A stretch of DNA of 64,000 bases from Flavobacterium fluviatile (lineage in GTDB: Bacteria > Bacteroidota > Bacteroidia > Flavobacteriales > Flavobacteriaceae): the NCBI RefSeq assembly GCF_010645065.1, contig NZ_JAADZW010000014.1:62001-126000 (forward strand), read 5' to 3'. The position numbers and the translations under genes are program-made. The notes beneath the pieces are model-generated. The model ran no database searches. It was not told where the DNA came from and saw only the letters and a program-made list of their open reading frames with translations. This document shows positions 29,444 to 38,540 of this stretch, in pieces. Numbering within the stretch: position 1 is the first letter of the stretch; the number at the start of each line of letters is the position of its first letter.

Positions 29444-29683
29444 TTAATGTTTGTGCAGACATTTTTTCTCCGGAACAGGATCGTAACCAGATTTTCCCCA
29501 CGGATGGCAGCTTAAAATACGTTTAATTCCAAGATATCCACCATAGAATAATCCGTGTTTTTGCAGTGCTTCGATCATATAACTGGAACAGGTGGGTTCG
29601 AACCTGCAGGATGCCGGTGTAAATGGTGAAATGGCGTTTTGATAAAACCGTACTAATAAAACAAATGGAGTGATTACTTTCAT
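29444..29683 (-). CDS. yidD: Membrane protein insertion efficiency factor YidD
   Basis: This 79-residue YidD-family protein (formerly a haemolysin-like DUF37 family) is thought to help YidC insert proteins in the inner membrane. Seen here: [20 protein letters not shown], then [10 protein letters not shown] with the conserved cysteines, [20 protein letters not shown], and GYDPVPEKK. The length is typical. Unlike many bacteria, no rpmH, rnpA or yidC is nearby. The gene sits between cysS (22 bp) and lgt. Confidence 0.93.
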   Translation of the reverse strand: MKVITPFVLLVRFYQNAISPFTPASCRFEPTCSSYMIEALQKHGLFYGGYLGIKRILSCHPWGKSGYDPVPEKKCLHKH

Positions 29684-29705
29684 GATTTATTAGAAATGAA
29701 TTGAT

Positions 29706-31184
29706 TTATAATGAAAATGTGGTGCCTTCTTTTCCGTCTTTCAATTGGATACCCAAAGCTATCAACTGATCTCTGATTTGGTCAGAAAGTGCGAAATTTT
29801 TATCAGCTCTGGCCTGATTCCTCATTCCGATCAGCATGTTTATTACACCTTCTAATTTGTCATTATTGCTGTCAGCAGCTTTATCGTCGCTTAATCCTAA
29901 AACATCAAATACGAAGGCTTTAATAACAGTTGAAAATGATTTTAAATCTTCAGCAGAAATGGTCTCTTTGCCTTCTTTCAGTAAATTAATATATCGAACA
30001 CCTTCGAATAATTGGGCAATTAAAATAGGAGTATTGAAGTCATCGTTCATCGCATCGTAACATAATTGTTTCCATGCACCAAAATCAATAGAACTTGAAT
30101 TTCCTACTGAAATTGATGTTAAGGCATCAATAGCTTCCATTAATCTTTTATATCCTTTTTCGGCAGCTGTTATGGCATCATCAGAAAAATCTAAAATACT
30201 TCGGTAGTGTGCCTGAAGCATAAAAAATCTTGTTACAGATGCAGAAAATGGTTTGCTTAAAACAGTATTTTTCCCGCTTAAAATTTCTCCGGGTAAGATA
30301 TTATTTCCGGTAGATTTCGCCATTTTTTTGCCGTTCAGCGTAAGCATGTTGGCGTGCATCCAGTAATTTACCGGAGACTGGCCTGTACAAGCCTCGTTTT
30401 GCGCAATTTCACACTCGTGGTGTGGGAATTTTAAATCCATTCCGCCTCCGTGAATATCAAAATGATTGCCTAAATATTTTGTACTCATTGCAGTACATTC
30501 AAGATGCCAGCCAGGAAAACCGTCACTCCATGGAGAAGGCCATCTCATGATATGTTCGGGCTCTGCTTTTTTCCAAAGCGCAAAATCCTGAGGGTTTCGT
30601 TTGTCAGACTGTCCATCAAGATCACGGGTATTGGCTAACATATCTTCGATATTTCTGCCACTTAGAATTCCGTAATTCTTGGTTTCGTTATATTTTACAA
30701 CATCAAAATAAACTGATCCGTTTGCTTCATACCCAATTCCGGTATCAATAATCTTTTTGATGATTTCGATTTGTTCTATTATATGTCCTGTTGCTGTTGG
30801 CTCTATACTTGGCGGTAAAAAATTGAAGGCTTTCAGGATGTCATGAAAATCGACAGTATAGCGCTGTACCACTTCCATAGGTTCCAACTGTTCCAGACGT
30901 GCTTTTTTTGCAATTTTATCTTCACCTTCATCAACATCATCCACAATATGTCCAACGTCTGTAATATTACGGACATAACGTACTTTATAATCAAGATGTA
31001 GAAAATACCTGAATATGACGTCAAAAGACATAAATGTTCTCACATTTCCTAAGTGAACATTGCTGTAAACAGTAGGTCCGCAAACATACATTCCAACACT
31101 CCCTTCATGGATTGGTTTGAAACTTTCTTTTTCACCCGAAAGTGAATTGTATATTTTTAACGATTGTGTTTTATATAAAGGCAT
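29706..31184 (-). CDS. cysS: Cysteinyl-tRNA synthetase
   Basis: This 492-residue class I synthetase charges tRNA-Cys. Seen here: the zinc cysteine and HIGH-type motif in [16 protein letters not shown] (about 28-43), [21 protein letters not shown] and [11 protein letters not shown] with further zinc ligands, and the KMSKS-type loop [11 protein letters not shown]. The C-terminal DALR-like helices run to the end ([15 protein letters not shown]). Length is normal. The start ATG is 17 bp downstream of repeat copy B as read on this strand. Confidence 0.96.
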   Translation of the reverse strand: MPLYKTQSLKIYNSLSGEKESFKPIHEGSVGMYVCGPTVYSNVHLGNVRTFMSFDVIFRYFLHLDYKVRYVRNITDVGHIVDDVDEGEDKIAKKARLEQLEPMEVVQRYTVDFHDILKAFNFLPPSIEPTATGHIIEQIEIIKKIIDTGIGYEANGSVYFDVVKYNETKNYGILSGRNIEDMLANTRDLDGQSDKRNPQDFALWKKAEPEHIMRWPSPWSDGFPGWHLECTAMSTKYLGNHFDIHGGGMDLKFPHHECEIAQNEACTGQSPVNYWMHANMLTLNGKKMAKSTGNNILPGEILSGKNTVLSKPFSASVTRFFMLQAHYRSILDFSDDAITAAEKGYKRLMEAIDALTSISVGNSSSIDFGAWKQLCYDAMNDDFNTPILIAQLFEGVRYINLLKEGKETISAEDLKSFSTVIKAFVFDVLGLSDDKAADSNNDKLEGVINMLIGMRNQARADKNFALSDQIRDQLIALGIQLKDGKEGTTFSL

Positions 31185-31200
31185 ATTTTATTGATGTTTT

Positions 31201-31278
31201 AGGAGCTAATCCTGCTATCCGCTATATCTTTTATGGTGAACCCCACCATAAAAGGATGCCGCTGCTATCAGGGCTAAA
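31201..31278 (+). repeat. Dispersed hairpin repeat, copy B
   Basis: This 78-bp element starts AGGAGCT and ends GGGCTAAA. Its core is a perfect 10-bp stem, TTTTATGGTG (31229-31238) / CACCATAAAA (31244-31253), with loop AACCC. It lies in the cysS-folE gap. It aligns without gaps to copy C, with 66 of 78 positions identical by hand count. Confidence 0.9.
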
Positions 31279-31308
31279 TCATAAATATAAAGGAAATACG
31301 GTATAAAT

Positions 31309-31980
31309 TTAGAATTGCGTATCTAACTTAATATAATCTAAAAATTCTCTCTTTGTTTGGGGTTCTTTGAATTTTCCGCCAAATTCAGATGTTACCGTAC
31401 TGCTTTCGATATCTTTAATTCCTCTGGAATTTACACAAAGATGTTTTGCATCTATAACGCAGGCGACATCTTCTGTTCCCAGGGCTTTTTGTAATTCCTG
31501 AACAATCTGCATTGTCAAGCGTTCCTGTACCTGAGGTCTTTTTGCATAATATTCAACGATGCGGTTCATTTTTGATAAACCAATAACTCTTCCGCTAGAT
31601 ATGTAAGCAACGTGAGCACGTCCGATAATTGGCAGTAAATGGTGTTCACAGGTAGAATAAACCGTGATGTTTTTTTCTACCAGCATTTCACCATATTTGT
31701 AGTTGTTATCAAAAGTTGAAGCTTTTGGTTGTTTGGCAGGGTTTAAACCTCCGAAAATCTCTTTTACAAACATTTTTGCAACACGGTTTGGAGTGCCTTT
31801 TATACTGTCATCCGTCAAATCCATTCCAAGTGTCTGAAGAATGTTTTCGACATCTTTTTTAATTTTTTCTATTTTTTCTTCATCAGTTATATCAAAAGCG
31901 TCCGCTCTAAGTGGGTTTTTTGCATTGCTGCTGAAATGACTGTCACCTATTTCGTCTAAAAAATCTTCGTTATTTATCAT
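31309..31980 (-). CDS. folE: GTP cyclohydrolase I
   Basis: This 223-residue FolE is the first enzyme of tetrahydrofolate (or other pterin) synthesis, converting GTP to dihydroneopterin triphosphate. Seen here: GTPNRVAKMFVKEIF, the zinc and active-site motif STCEHHLLPIIGRAHVAYI, VIGLSKMNRIVEYYAKRPQV, QERLTMQIVQEL, and the second zinc cysteine in DAKHLCVNSRGI. The N-terminal 35 residues are an acidic, variable extension that is common in this group. It is separated from cysS by repeat copy B. Confidence 0.96.
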   Translation of the reverse strand: MINNEDFLDEIGDSHFSSNAKNPLRADAFDITDEEKIEKIKKDVENILQTLGMDLTDDSIKGTPNRVAKMFVKEIFGGLNPAKQPKASTFDNNYKYGEMLVEKNITVYSTCEHHLLPIIGRAHVAYISSGRVIGLSKMNRIVEYYAKRPQVQERLTMQIVQELQKALGTEDVACVIDAKHLCVNSRGIKDIESSTVTSEFGGKFKEPQTKREFLDYIKLDTQF

Positions 31981-32126
31981 TAAAAACTACTATTATAATG
32001 GGTATATCTTTTTAAGGCGGTAAAGATAATTAATAAATGGGAAACCTTTTCTATCGTTTTTACTATTTAATTAATCCTTTTTTGATATAATTTAAATTAA
32101 AAAAAATGACTGATTACTAAAAACAC

Positions 32127-32159
32127 AAAAGACAATAACTTAGTCAGTCATTGTCTTTT
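32127..32159 (-). terminator. Intrinsic terminator after the class I aminotransferase
   Basis: Stem aaaagacaat / attgtctttt around a 13-base loop. On the minus strand it ends in a T-rich run, 23 bp beyond the aminotransferase stop. Confidence 0.75.
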
Positions 32160-32181
32160 TGAAGTCTGTAGCTAGTCCTTA

Positions 32182-33378
32182 CTATTTTTTAGTATAAGCG
32201 ATAAGCGCTTCCTTCAATATGTTTACAGCGGTAGTCAAATCTTTTTGGTTTAATACATATGCAATTCGAACCTGATTAAGACCCATTCCGGGAGTTGAAT
32301 AAAAACCTGCTGCCGGTGCTACCATTACAGTTTCTCCATTCAAATCATAACTTTCCAGAAGCCATTGTGCAAAATCTTCAGAATTGTCTATTGGCAATTG
32401 TGCAATACAATAAAAAGCTCCTTTGGGCTTTGTTACGATTACCCCGTCAATTTTATTTAGTTCAGTAATTAATGTATCACGACGGCTTTTGTATTCTGAA
32501 ATTACTTCATCAAAATAACTCTGTGGAGTATCTATCGCAGCTTCGCATGCAATTTGTTCAATTGTTGGCGGACTTAAGCGCGCCTGGGCAAATTTCATTA
32601 CTGTTGCCAGTACCTGTTTGTTTTTAGTAACTAAACAGCCTATCCTTGCACCACACATACTGTAGCGTTTTGAAACAGAATCAACCATGATGACGTTTTG
32701 CTGGACATCTTCTAAATTCATTACTGAAAAATGCACCTCATTTCCATCATATAAAAATTCACGATACACTTCATCAGCAATTAAATACAAATCATGCTTT
32801 TTTATCAAGCCTGCCAATTGCTTAATTTCTTCTTCAGAATATAAGTACCCAGTCGGATTTCCGGGATTGCAAATCAGGATTGCTTTTGTTCTGGGTGTAA
32901 TTAGTTTCTCAACTTCTTCTACACTTGGTAAGGCAAAAGCAGTTTCAATTGTAGAAACAAGAGGTACTACAGTTGCGCTTGTTGATGATGCAAATGCATG
33001 GTAATTAGCATAAAATGGTTCCGGAATGATAATTTCATCTCCAGGATCTGTTATTGTGGCCAGTGCAAAAAGTAAGGCCTCAGAACCACCAGTAGTTACA
33101 ATGATGTCTTCTGTATTAACGTTTACATTTTGGCGCTGGTAAAAATGAGCTAATTTTTTTCTATAGCTTTCGTATCCGGCAGACGGACTGTATTCTATAA
33201 TACTCAAATCAATATTCTTTACCGCCTCGATGGCCACTTCCGGTGTATTGATATCCGGTTGACCAATGTTTAAGTGATACACTTTGAGTCCTTTTTTCTT
33301 TGCTAAATCAGCAAAAGGAGCCAGCTTTCGTATCGGTGATTCGGGCATGTTTCTGCCCTTGTGTGAAATTGTTGGCAT
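32182..33378 (-). CDS. Class I/II PLP-dependent aminotransferase (aspartate aminotransferase family)
   Basis: This 398-residue fold-type I aminotransferase belongs to the aspartate/aromatic aminotransferase superfamily. Seen here: KVYHLNIGQPDINTPE (the usual GQPD start), VTTGGSEALLFALATI, ICNPGNPTGYLYSEEEI, LIADEVYREFLYDG, and the PLP lysine in DSVSKRYSMCGARIG. The C-terminal arginine motif is LNQVRIAYVLN. The substrate cannot be assigned from these motifs; aspartate or branched or aromatic amino acids are possible. The N-terminus (MPTISHKGRNMPESPIRKLA) looks complete. Confidence 0.88.
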   Translation of the reverse strand: MPTISHKGRNMPESPIRKLAPFADLAKKKGLKVYHLNIGQPDINTPEVAIEAVKNIDLSIIEYSPSAGYESYRKKLAHFYQRQNVNVNTEDIIVTTGGSEALLFALATITDPGDEIIIPEPFYANYHAFASSTSATVVPLVSTIETAFALPSVEEVEKLITPRTKAILICNPGNPTGYLYSEEEIKQLAGLIKKHDLYLIADEVYREFLYDGNEVHFSVMNLEDVQQNVIMVDSVSKRYSMCGARIGCLVTKNKQVLATVMKFAQARLSPPTIEQIACEAAIDTPQSYFDEVISEYKSRRDTLITELNKIDGVIVTKPKGAFYCIAQLPIDNSEDFAQWLLESYDLNGETVMVAPAAGFYSTPGMGLNQVRIAYVLNQKDLTTAVNILKEALIAYTKK

Positions 33379-33396
33379 GAGTATAAATTATTGAAG

Positions 33397-33408
33397 TGCA
33401 AATTTGCA
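33397..33408 (-). promoter_or_regulatory. Palindrome TGCAAATTTGCA over the probable aminotransferase promoter
   Basis: A perfect 12-bp palindrome lies 19 bp before the aminotransferase start. On the minus strand it contains CAAATTTGCA, one base off the TAnnTTTG box, so it may be a -7 element, an operator, or both. Confidence 0.35.
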
Positions 33409-33501
33409 TTTTTTTTTCGGATTTAGCGTAAACAATAGGAGGAGTTGTGAAAATGTAACAATAATCAATTTTTTTAGTAATTTTATAATAAAAAATTATC
33501 A

Positions 33502-34824
33502 ATGAAAAAATATATGATATTGTTTTTTGGGCTTTTAGCATCTTTTGTACTAAATGCTCAGGATGATTTTTTAATTGAAAAGCATAAAAAGAAAGTGATA
33601 ATCCCCTTTAAACTAATCAATAACTTAGTTTTTATACCTATAAAAGTTAACGGTATTGAGCTGAACTTCTTATTGGATTCTGGTGTTGATGAAACAATTT
33701 TATTCAGCATGGACGACAAAAAAGAGGTCAGTTTTAAAAATGTTCAAAAAATTAAACTTCGCGGTTTAGGAAGTGAAGAGGAAATAGAGGGTTTAAAATC
33801 AACCAATAATATTCTGGAAACACATGGTTTAAAATCTGTAAATCATTTGGTTTATATCATTTTAGATCAGGGATTCAATTTGTCTTCTCACATAGGAATT
33901 CCGGTTAACGGCATAATTGGCTATAAATTTTTTAAAAATAATATTGTAGAAATTAATTATCAAAAGAAAAGAATTTTTGTGCATCAAAAAAATGAAACGG
34001 TTAGGAATAATTATGATAAAAAGTTCAAAAGATTACCCATTAGTATTGAAAGGTCAAAACCTTATGTTATTGCTTCTGCCGTAGTTGGAGGTGAAAAAAT
34101 TCCGGCGAAATTATTGGTGGATATTGGTAACAGTGATTCATTCTGGGTTTTTGAAAATGATAAAATAAAACTACCCGAGAAAAATTTTCCTGATTTCCTT
34201 GGAAAAGGATTTAGTGGTGACATAGAAGGGCACAGGGCTAAAGTTTCAAATTTTTCACTTTCTGATTTTGAATTTAGAAACCCAATTGTGGCTTTTCCGG
34301 ACTCAGGTTCCATAAGAAATGTAAAAATGGTTGAGAATCGAATAGGTTCAGTAGGGGGCGAAGTTTTAAAACGCTTTACAGTGGTCATGGATTATGCGGA
34401 TAAAAAAATGTATCTGAAAAAAAATAACAAATTCAATGAACCATTTACTTATAATAAAAGCGGAATTACAGTTCAGCATAATGGCTTGCAGTGGGTGCAG
34501 GAAACGGTACATTTGGAAACAGTACGTGTAGGTAACGCAACTGATGAAAATTTTAACGGAAAAAACAATAATGATTTCAGATATAAATTTCAATTAAAGC
34601 CTGTATATGAAATTGTAAATGTCCGCAAAAAATCAGCAGCAGAAAAAAGTGGCCTGCAAAAAGGTGATGTCATTATTAGTATTAATCATACTAAGCCTTA
34701 CAAATATACATTACAACAAATCAACAATCTTTTGAAATCGGAAGAAGATATATGGATTAATTTAGAAATTGAACGCAATAGTGTATTATTGAAATTTCGT
34801 TTTCGTTTAGAAGATGAATTGTAG
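33502..34824 (+). CDS. Secreted retropepsin-like aspartyl protease with C-terminal PDZ domain
   Basis: This 440-residue protein has a signal peptide (MKKYMILFFGLLASFVLNAQ) and two tandem aspartyl-protease-like lobes. The first carries the catalytic-type LLDSG (Asp59), the second LLVDIG (Asp207). A PDZ domain follows at about 365-440 (VNVRKKSAAEKSGLQKGDV). This combination is common in Bacteroidota and is predicted to be periplasmic or outer-membrane associated. In the second lobe the usual Thr/Ser after Asp is Ile, so that lobe may be catalytically weak. The substrate is unknown. It stands alone, divergent from the aminotransferase. Confidence 0.82.
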   Translation: MKKYMILFFGLLASFVLNAQDDFLIEKHKKKVIIPFKLINNLVFIPIKVNGIELNFLLDSGVDETILFSMDDKKEVSFKNVQKIKLRGLGSEEEIEGLKSTNNILETHGLKSVNHLVYIILDQGFNLSSHIGIPVNGIIGYKFFKNNIVEINYQKKRIFVHQKNETVRNNYDKKFKRLPISIERSKPYVIASAVVGGEKIPAKLLVDIGNSDSFWVFENDKIKLPEKNFPDFLGKGFSGDIEGHRAKVSNFSLSDFEFRNPIVAFPDSGSIRNVKMVENRIGSVGGEVLKRFTVVMDYADKKMYLKKNNKFNEPFTYNKSGITVQHNGLQWVQETVHLETVRVGNATDENFNGKNNNDFRYKFQLKPVYEIVNVRKKSAAEKSGLQKGDVIISINHTKPYKYTLQQINNLLKSEEDIWINLEIERNSVLLKFRFRLEDEL

Positions 34825-34849
34825 TTGCTTTATTTTAATTTTTTAATTG

Positions 34850-34865
34850 ATAATTAGCTAATTAT
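34850..34865. repeat. 16-bp perfect palindrome
   Basis: ATAATTAGCTAATTAT is self-complementary without a loop. It lies between the protease gene and the T9SS cargo gene, about 70 bp before the cargo start codon. It could be an operator or an AT-rich coincidence. Confidence 0.35.
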
Positions 34866-34935
34866 TGGTTTGTTTTTTGGATTAGATCGTTTTATTGAAT
34901 AATTTGAGTATTTTTAACAAAAATTTTATTAGTCT

Positions 34936-37581
34936 ATGGTTAAAAAATACTCTTTTGTAACTGCTATTAGCTTTTATATTCTTACTCTTCTTTTACTTCC
35001 TACTAAAAGTTTTGCACAATGTGCTGGTTTTGACTCTTCGGCTCCTTTTGAAGTTTGTGATATAACCAATATTAATAGTCAGGCAATAGATTTATTTCCA
35101 TTATTAGGTGCTACTGCAGTTCCTGGGGGAACATGGTCAGATGATGATAATTCGGGAGGTTTAAATGAAATTACCGGCATTTTAAATGCTCAGATAATTC
35201 CTTCCAGTGGGCTGTATCATTATACTTATACGGTTACCGGTACTAATGGATGCGCAGATAATTCAGCAACTATTGAAGTTATTATTGGAGGATATGCAGG
35301 TGTTGCAGAAAAAGCATCTGCGTGTAGTGATGATCAGGCATTCAATCTTTTTCAGATATTCGATGCGAATAATCATTTGAGTCCTCAATCAGGGGGAAGC
35401 TGGTACAATGACACAAACAATACTCCATCTCCTAGTACTATAAATGCAACAACATTCCAACCTGGAACTTACAAGTTTACCTATACTATTGCTGCTATTG
35501 GAAATTGTCCTGCTGTTTCTTCAACAGGTTTTGTAACTATTTTCAGATCTCCGGAACCAGGAAAGCCTTCAGAATTAGTATTATGTGAAGACAGTGATTT
35601 TTCGGTCCATTCAAATCTTGATCTGAATGATTGGGTTGCAGATGAAGATCCGGGAGGGACATGGACTGATAATAATGGCACAGGACAAATTACCTTTATA
35701 AAAGACCATAATATAGATGTTCAGTATATATATAATAATTTTGGTATAGGAACTTATAATTTTACTTATACAGTTTTGCCTTCAAGTCCGGTATGTAATA
35801 TAGAAACAGCTGTTGTAAGTATTAAAATTGAAAAGAAATACGATTTCACTGGTGCAACTTTAGAAGTAAGAAATGATATTTGCGAGTCAGATATTGCAAC
35901 CGCAACCTATACAGCAACAATATCACAGGGAATTCAGAATATACCAGATGGTCAATATTTTGTTACTTATGCGGTTTCCGGACCAAATGGAGGAACAAGA
36001 ACAATACAGGATACATTTTCTAATGGAAATCTAACTTTCGGTTTAAGCAGGAATAATTTTCAACAGTCAGGAAGTTTTACCATCAGCATTATAAAAATTG
36101 AAGAAATTAATAGTGAAGGCAGCTGTGTAAATATAATACATGATATATCAGATGTTCTGCATGTTTATAAAACACCGGTTCTAAACGGAGCTGTTTTGAC
36201 ACCGGCAGTAACTTGTCAGAATAAAAGTTCTCAGACAATGATTTTAAATGCTTCGGGATTAGAAGATGGAACTTACACAATTTTATATAATGTTTCAGGA
36301 TCAAACACAGCAACTGCTCAGGTAGCAACGATTAATGTTGTAAGCGGAAGTGCAAGTTTTACGATTCCTTCAAACTTAAATGCCAATAGTGGTAATTCGA
36401 TTATTACGATTACTAATATAACCAATGCAGCTACCCCTTATTGTACAAATACAGCGAGTTTAAACGGAAATTTAATTATAAACAAATTACCTGATGTAAG
36501 CAACTTGAAAGTCGGAGTTTCAGATAATTGTATCAATAAAACTTTTTCAGCTTCAGTAACCGGTTTAGGAACACTTACAAATGTTACAATTTCATATATA
36601 TTATCCGGCAGCAATTCTGCAACTGTGCAAACAGTAAATTTAACAGTAACTAACGGAACAGCTAATTTTATTATTCCGACTACTTTATTGCCAAACGCAG
36701 GTGCTACATCAATTTCAATTACAAATCTGTTAAATAATGATACAACTTGTGATATAAATTTGACAACCGTTTCGGATACATTTACAATAAATGCTATTCC
36801 CGCAGCTCCTATTGCAGCAAACCAGTCTTTTTGTAAAGTTGACAAAGCTACAATTGCTAATCTGGTTCCAAATAACTCTCAGTATAAATGGTACAACTCG
36901 CCAACGCTAACTACACCTTTATCTAACACAGATGTTTTAAAATCAGAGGATTATTGGGTAACAGAAACTTCAGCAGCAGGTTGTACTTCACCGCCTACAA
37001 TGATTACAGTGACAGTAAGCGACTCGCAGGCGCCAGTTTTAGATACTGACGGGCAAAATTTTTGCGGTTTAGAAAATCCTGTTATTTTAGATTTATCTAA
37101 TAACACAAATGCGGCATCAACAGTGGTCTGGTATGATGCTGTAAGTAATGGTAATTTGCTATCCCCAACAACTCCACTTACAGACAATAAAACTTATTAT
37201 GGTTTCGACTTATCAACATCTACAAATTGTATTTCAGAAGATCATTTAGAAGTGAAAGTTTCCCTGAGTCATTGTGATGAAACCGAATATGAAACTTTTT
37301 TTGTTCCGGATGGATTCTCACCAAATGGAGATAATGTAAACGACACTTTTACAATTCTAAAAATTGATTTCTTGTATCCAGATTATACTCTCGAAATTTA
37401 TAATCGATATGGAAATGTCTTGTTTAAAGGAAATAAAAACAAACCGGATTGGGATGGGAAAAATTCTGAAGGAGCCGGTTTTGGTGACGGAATAGCGCCA
37501 AATGGAGTCTATTTTTATGTTATTCATTTCAATAAAGATAATAAACCGCCTCAGCAGGGTCGTCTTTATTTAAATAGATAA
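34936..37581 (+). CDS. T9SS cargo protein with type-B (gliding motility-associated) C-terminal domain
   Basis: This 881-residue secreted protein has a signal peptide (ends LPTKSFAQ), then several Ig-like modules with repeated PGGTWSDD, SGGSWYND and PGGTWTDN motifs. Serine/threonine-rich Ig-like repeats follow. The C-terminal domain, from about residue 790 (FFVPDGFSPNGDNVNDTF) to GVYFYVIHFNKDNKPPQQGR, is the type-B T9SS sorting signal. This cargo class goes through the type IX secretion channel and depends on a PorP/SprF protein for export. The next two genes supply SprF-like and OmpA-like partners. No enzymatic domain is seen, so adhesion or surface structure is the likely role. Confidence 0.88.
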   Translation: MVKKYSFVTAISFYILTLLLLPTKSFAQCAGFDSSAPFEVCDITNINSQAIDLFPLLGATAVPGGTWSDDDNSGGLNEITGILNAQIIPSSGLYHYTYTVTGTNGCADNSATIEVIIGGYAGVAEKASACSDDQAFNLFQIFDANNHLSPQSGGSWYNDTNNTPSPSTINATTFQPGTYKFTYTIAAIGNCPAVSSTGFVTIFRSPEPGKPSELVLCEDSDFSVHSNLDLNDWVADEDPGGTWTDNNGTGQITFIKDHNIDVQYIYNNFGIGTYNFTYTVLPSSPVCNIETAVVSIKIEKKYDFTGATLEVRNDICESDIATATYTATISQGIQNIPDGQYFVTYAVSGPNGGTRTIQDTFSNGNLTFGLSRNNFQQSGSFTISIIKIEEINSEGSCVNIIHDISDVLHVYKTPVLNGAVLTPAVTCQNKSSQTMILNASGLEDGTYTILYNVSGSNTATAQVATINVVSGSASFTIPSNLNANSGNSIITITNITNAATPYCTNTASLNGNLIINKLPDVSNLKVGVSDNCINKTFSASVTGLGTLTNVTISYILSGSNSATVQTVNLTVTNGTANFIIPTTLLPNAGATSISITNLLNNDTTCDINLTTVSDTFTINAIPAAPIAANQSFCKVDKATIANLVPNNSQYKWYNSPTLTTPLSNTDVLKSEDYWVTETSAAGCTSPPTMITVTVSDSQAPVLDTDGQNFCGLENPVILDLSNNTNAASTVVWYDAVSNGNLLSPTTPLTDNKTYYGFDLSTSTNCISEDHLEVKVSLSHCDETEYETFFVPDGFSPNGDNVNDTFTILKIDFLYPDYTLEIYNRYGNVLFKGNKNKPDWDGKNSEGAGFGDGIAPNGVYFYVIHFNKDNKPPQQGRLYLNR

Positions 37582-37609
37582 TCTTCATTTACATTTTAAT
37601 ATAGTCTCA

Positions 37610-38539
37610 ATGAAAAAAATAATACTTTTTATAACTTTCCTTTTTTACGTTACATCAGCTTCAGCACAGCAAGATCCTGAATATACACATTATATGTATA
37701 ATATGAGTGTAGTAAATCCTGCTTATGCAACAAGTACTGCTGCGATGCTTAGTTTAGGAGGATTATACAGAACGCAATGGGTTGGAGCAGTAGGAGCACC
37801 AAAAACTTTTACTTTTTTTGGCCATACCGCTTTGAATGAAAAGATTGAAGTAGGCGCTTCATTAATTTCAGATGACATTGGTGATGGTGCGAAAAAAGAA
37901 AATAATTTCTACGCTGATTTTGCTTATGTGCTTCAATTAGAAGGTAAAAACAAACTTTCTTTCGGATTGAAAGCAGGGTTTACTTCTTTACAAACTAATT
38001 TTAACGGATTTCGTTTTACAGATACTGCTACAGATTTGGCTTTCGCCGAAAATATAAACGTTACTAAACCTAATATTGGAGCAGGAGCCTATTATTTTAC
38101 TGATAAATATTATATAGGCTTGTCTGTTCCGAATTTACTGAGTTCAAAACATATTGAAGAAAAATCAGGTATCAACGCTTTCGGGTCTGAAGAAATCCAT
38201 ACTTTTTTGACCGCAGGATATGTTTTTCAGATTAATGATGCACTCAAATTAAAACCTGCATTTATGTCAAGATTTGTTTCCGGAGCACCTCTTTCAGTTG
38301 ATATTACAGCCAATGTTTTGTATAATGAAAAGTTTGAACTGGGAGCTGCTTACAGACTAAATGATGCTGTGAGTGCCTTAATGAATATAAATGTTACACC
38401 ATCCCTGAGAATTGGATATGCTTATGATTATACCGTTTCAAATTTGGGACAATTTAACTCCGGAACTCACGAGATTATGCTGCTTTTTGATCTGGATTTA
38501 TTAGGAAAAGGATATGATAAATCACCAAGATTCTTTTAA
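37610..38539 (+). CDS. PorP/SprF family type IX secretion membrane protein
   Basis: This 309-residue outer membrane protein of the PorP/SprF family has a signal peptide (ends TSASAQ), then the family start QDPEYTHYMYNMSVVNPAYA. YRTQWVGAVGAPKTFTFFGH and a barrel-like body follow. Members are cargo-specific shuttles of the T9SS and in F. johnsoniae SprF is needed for delivery of the type-B adhesin SprB. Its position 28 bp after the cargo gene marks it as the dedicated partner of that protein. An OmpA-family gene follows with 1 bp between them. Confidence 0.9.
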   Translation: MKKIILFITFLFYVTSASAQQDPEYTHYMYNMSVVNPAYATSTAAMLSLGGLYRTQWVGAVGAPKTFTFFGHTALNEKIEVGASLISDDIGDGAKKENNFYADFAYVLQLEGKNKLSFGLKAGFTSLQTNFNGFRFTDTATDLAFAENINVTKPNIGAGAYYFTDKYYIGLSVPNLLSSKHIEEKSGINAFGSEEIHTFLTAGYVFQINDALKLKPAFMSRFVSGAPLSVDITANVLYNEKFELGAAYRLNDAVSALMNINVTPSLRIGYAYDYTVSNLGQFNSGTHEIMLLFDLDLLGKGYDKSPRFF

Positions 38540-38540
38540 A

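Noticed and set aside
29585..29600. A GGTTCGAACCT motif like a tRNA T-loop
   Set aside because: It lies within yidD coding for the CRFEPTC region, and no acceptor, D or anticodon arms can be built around it.
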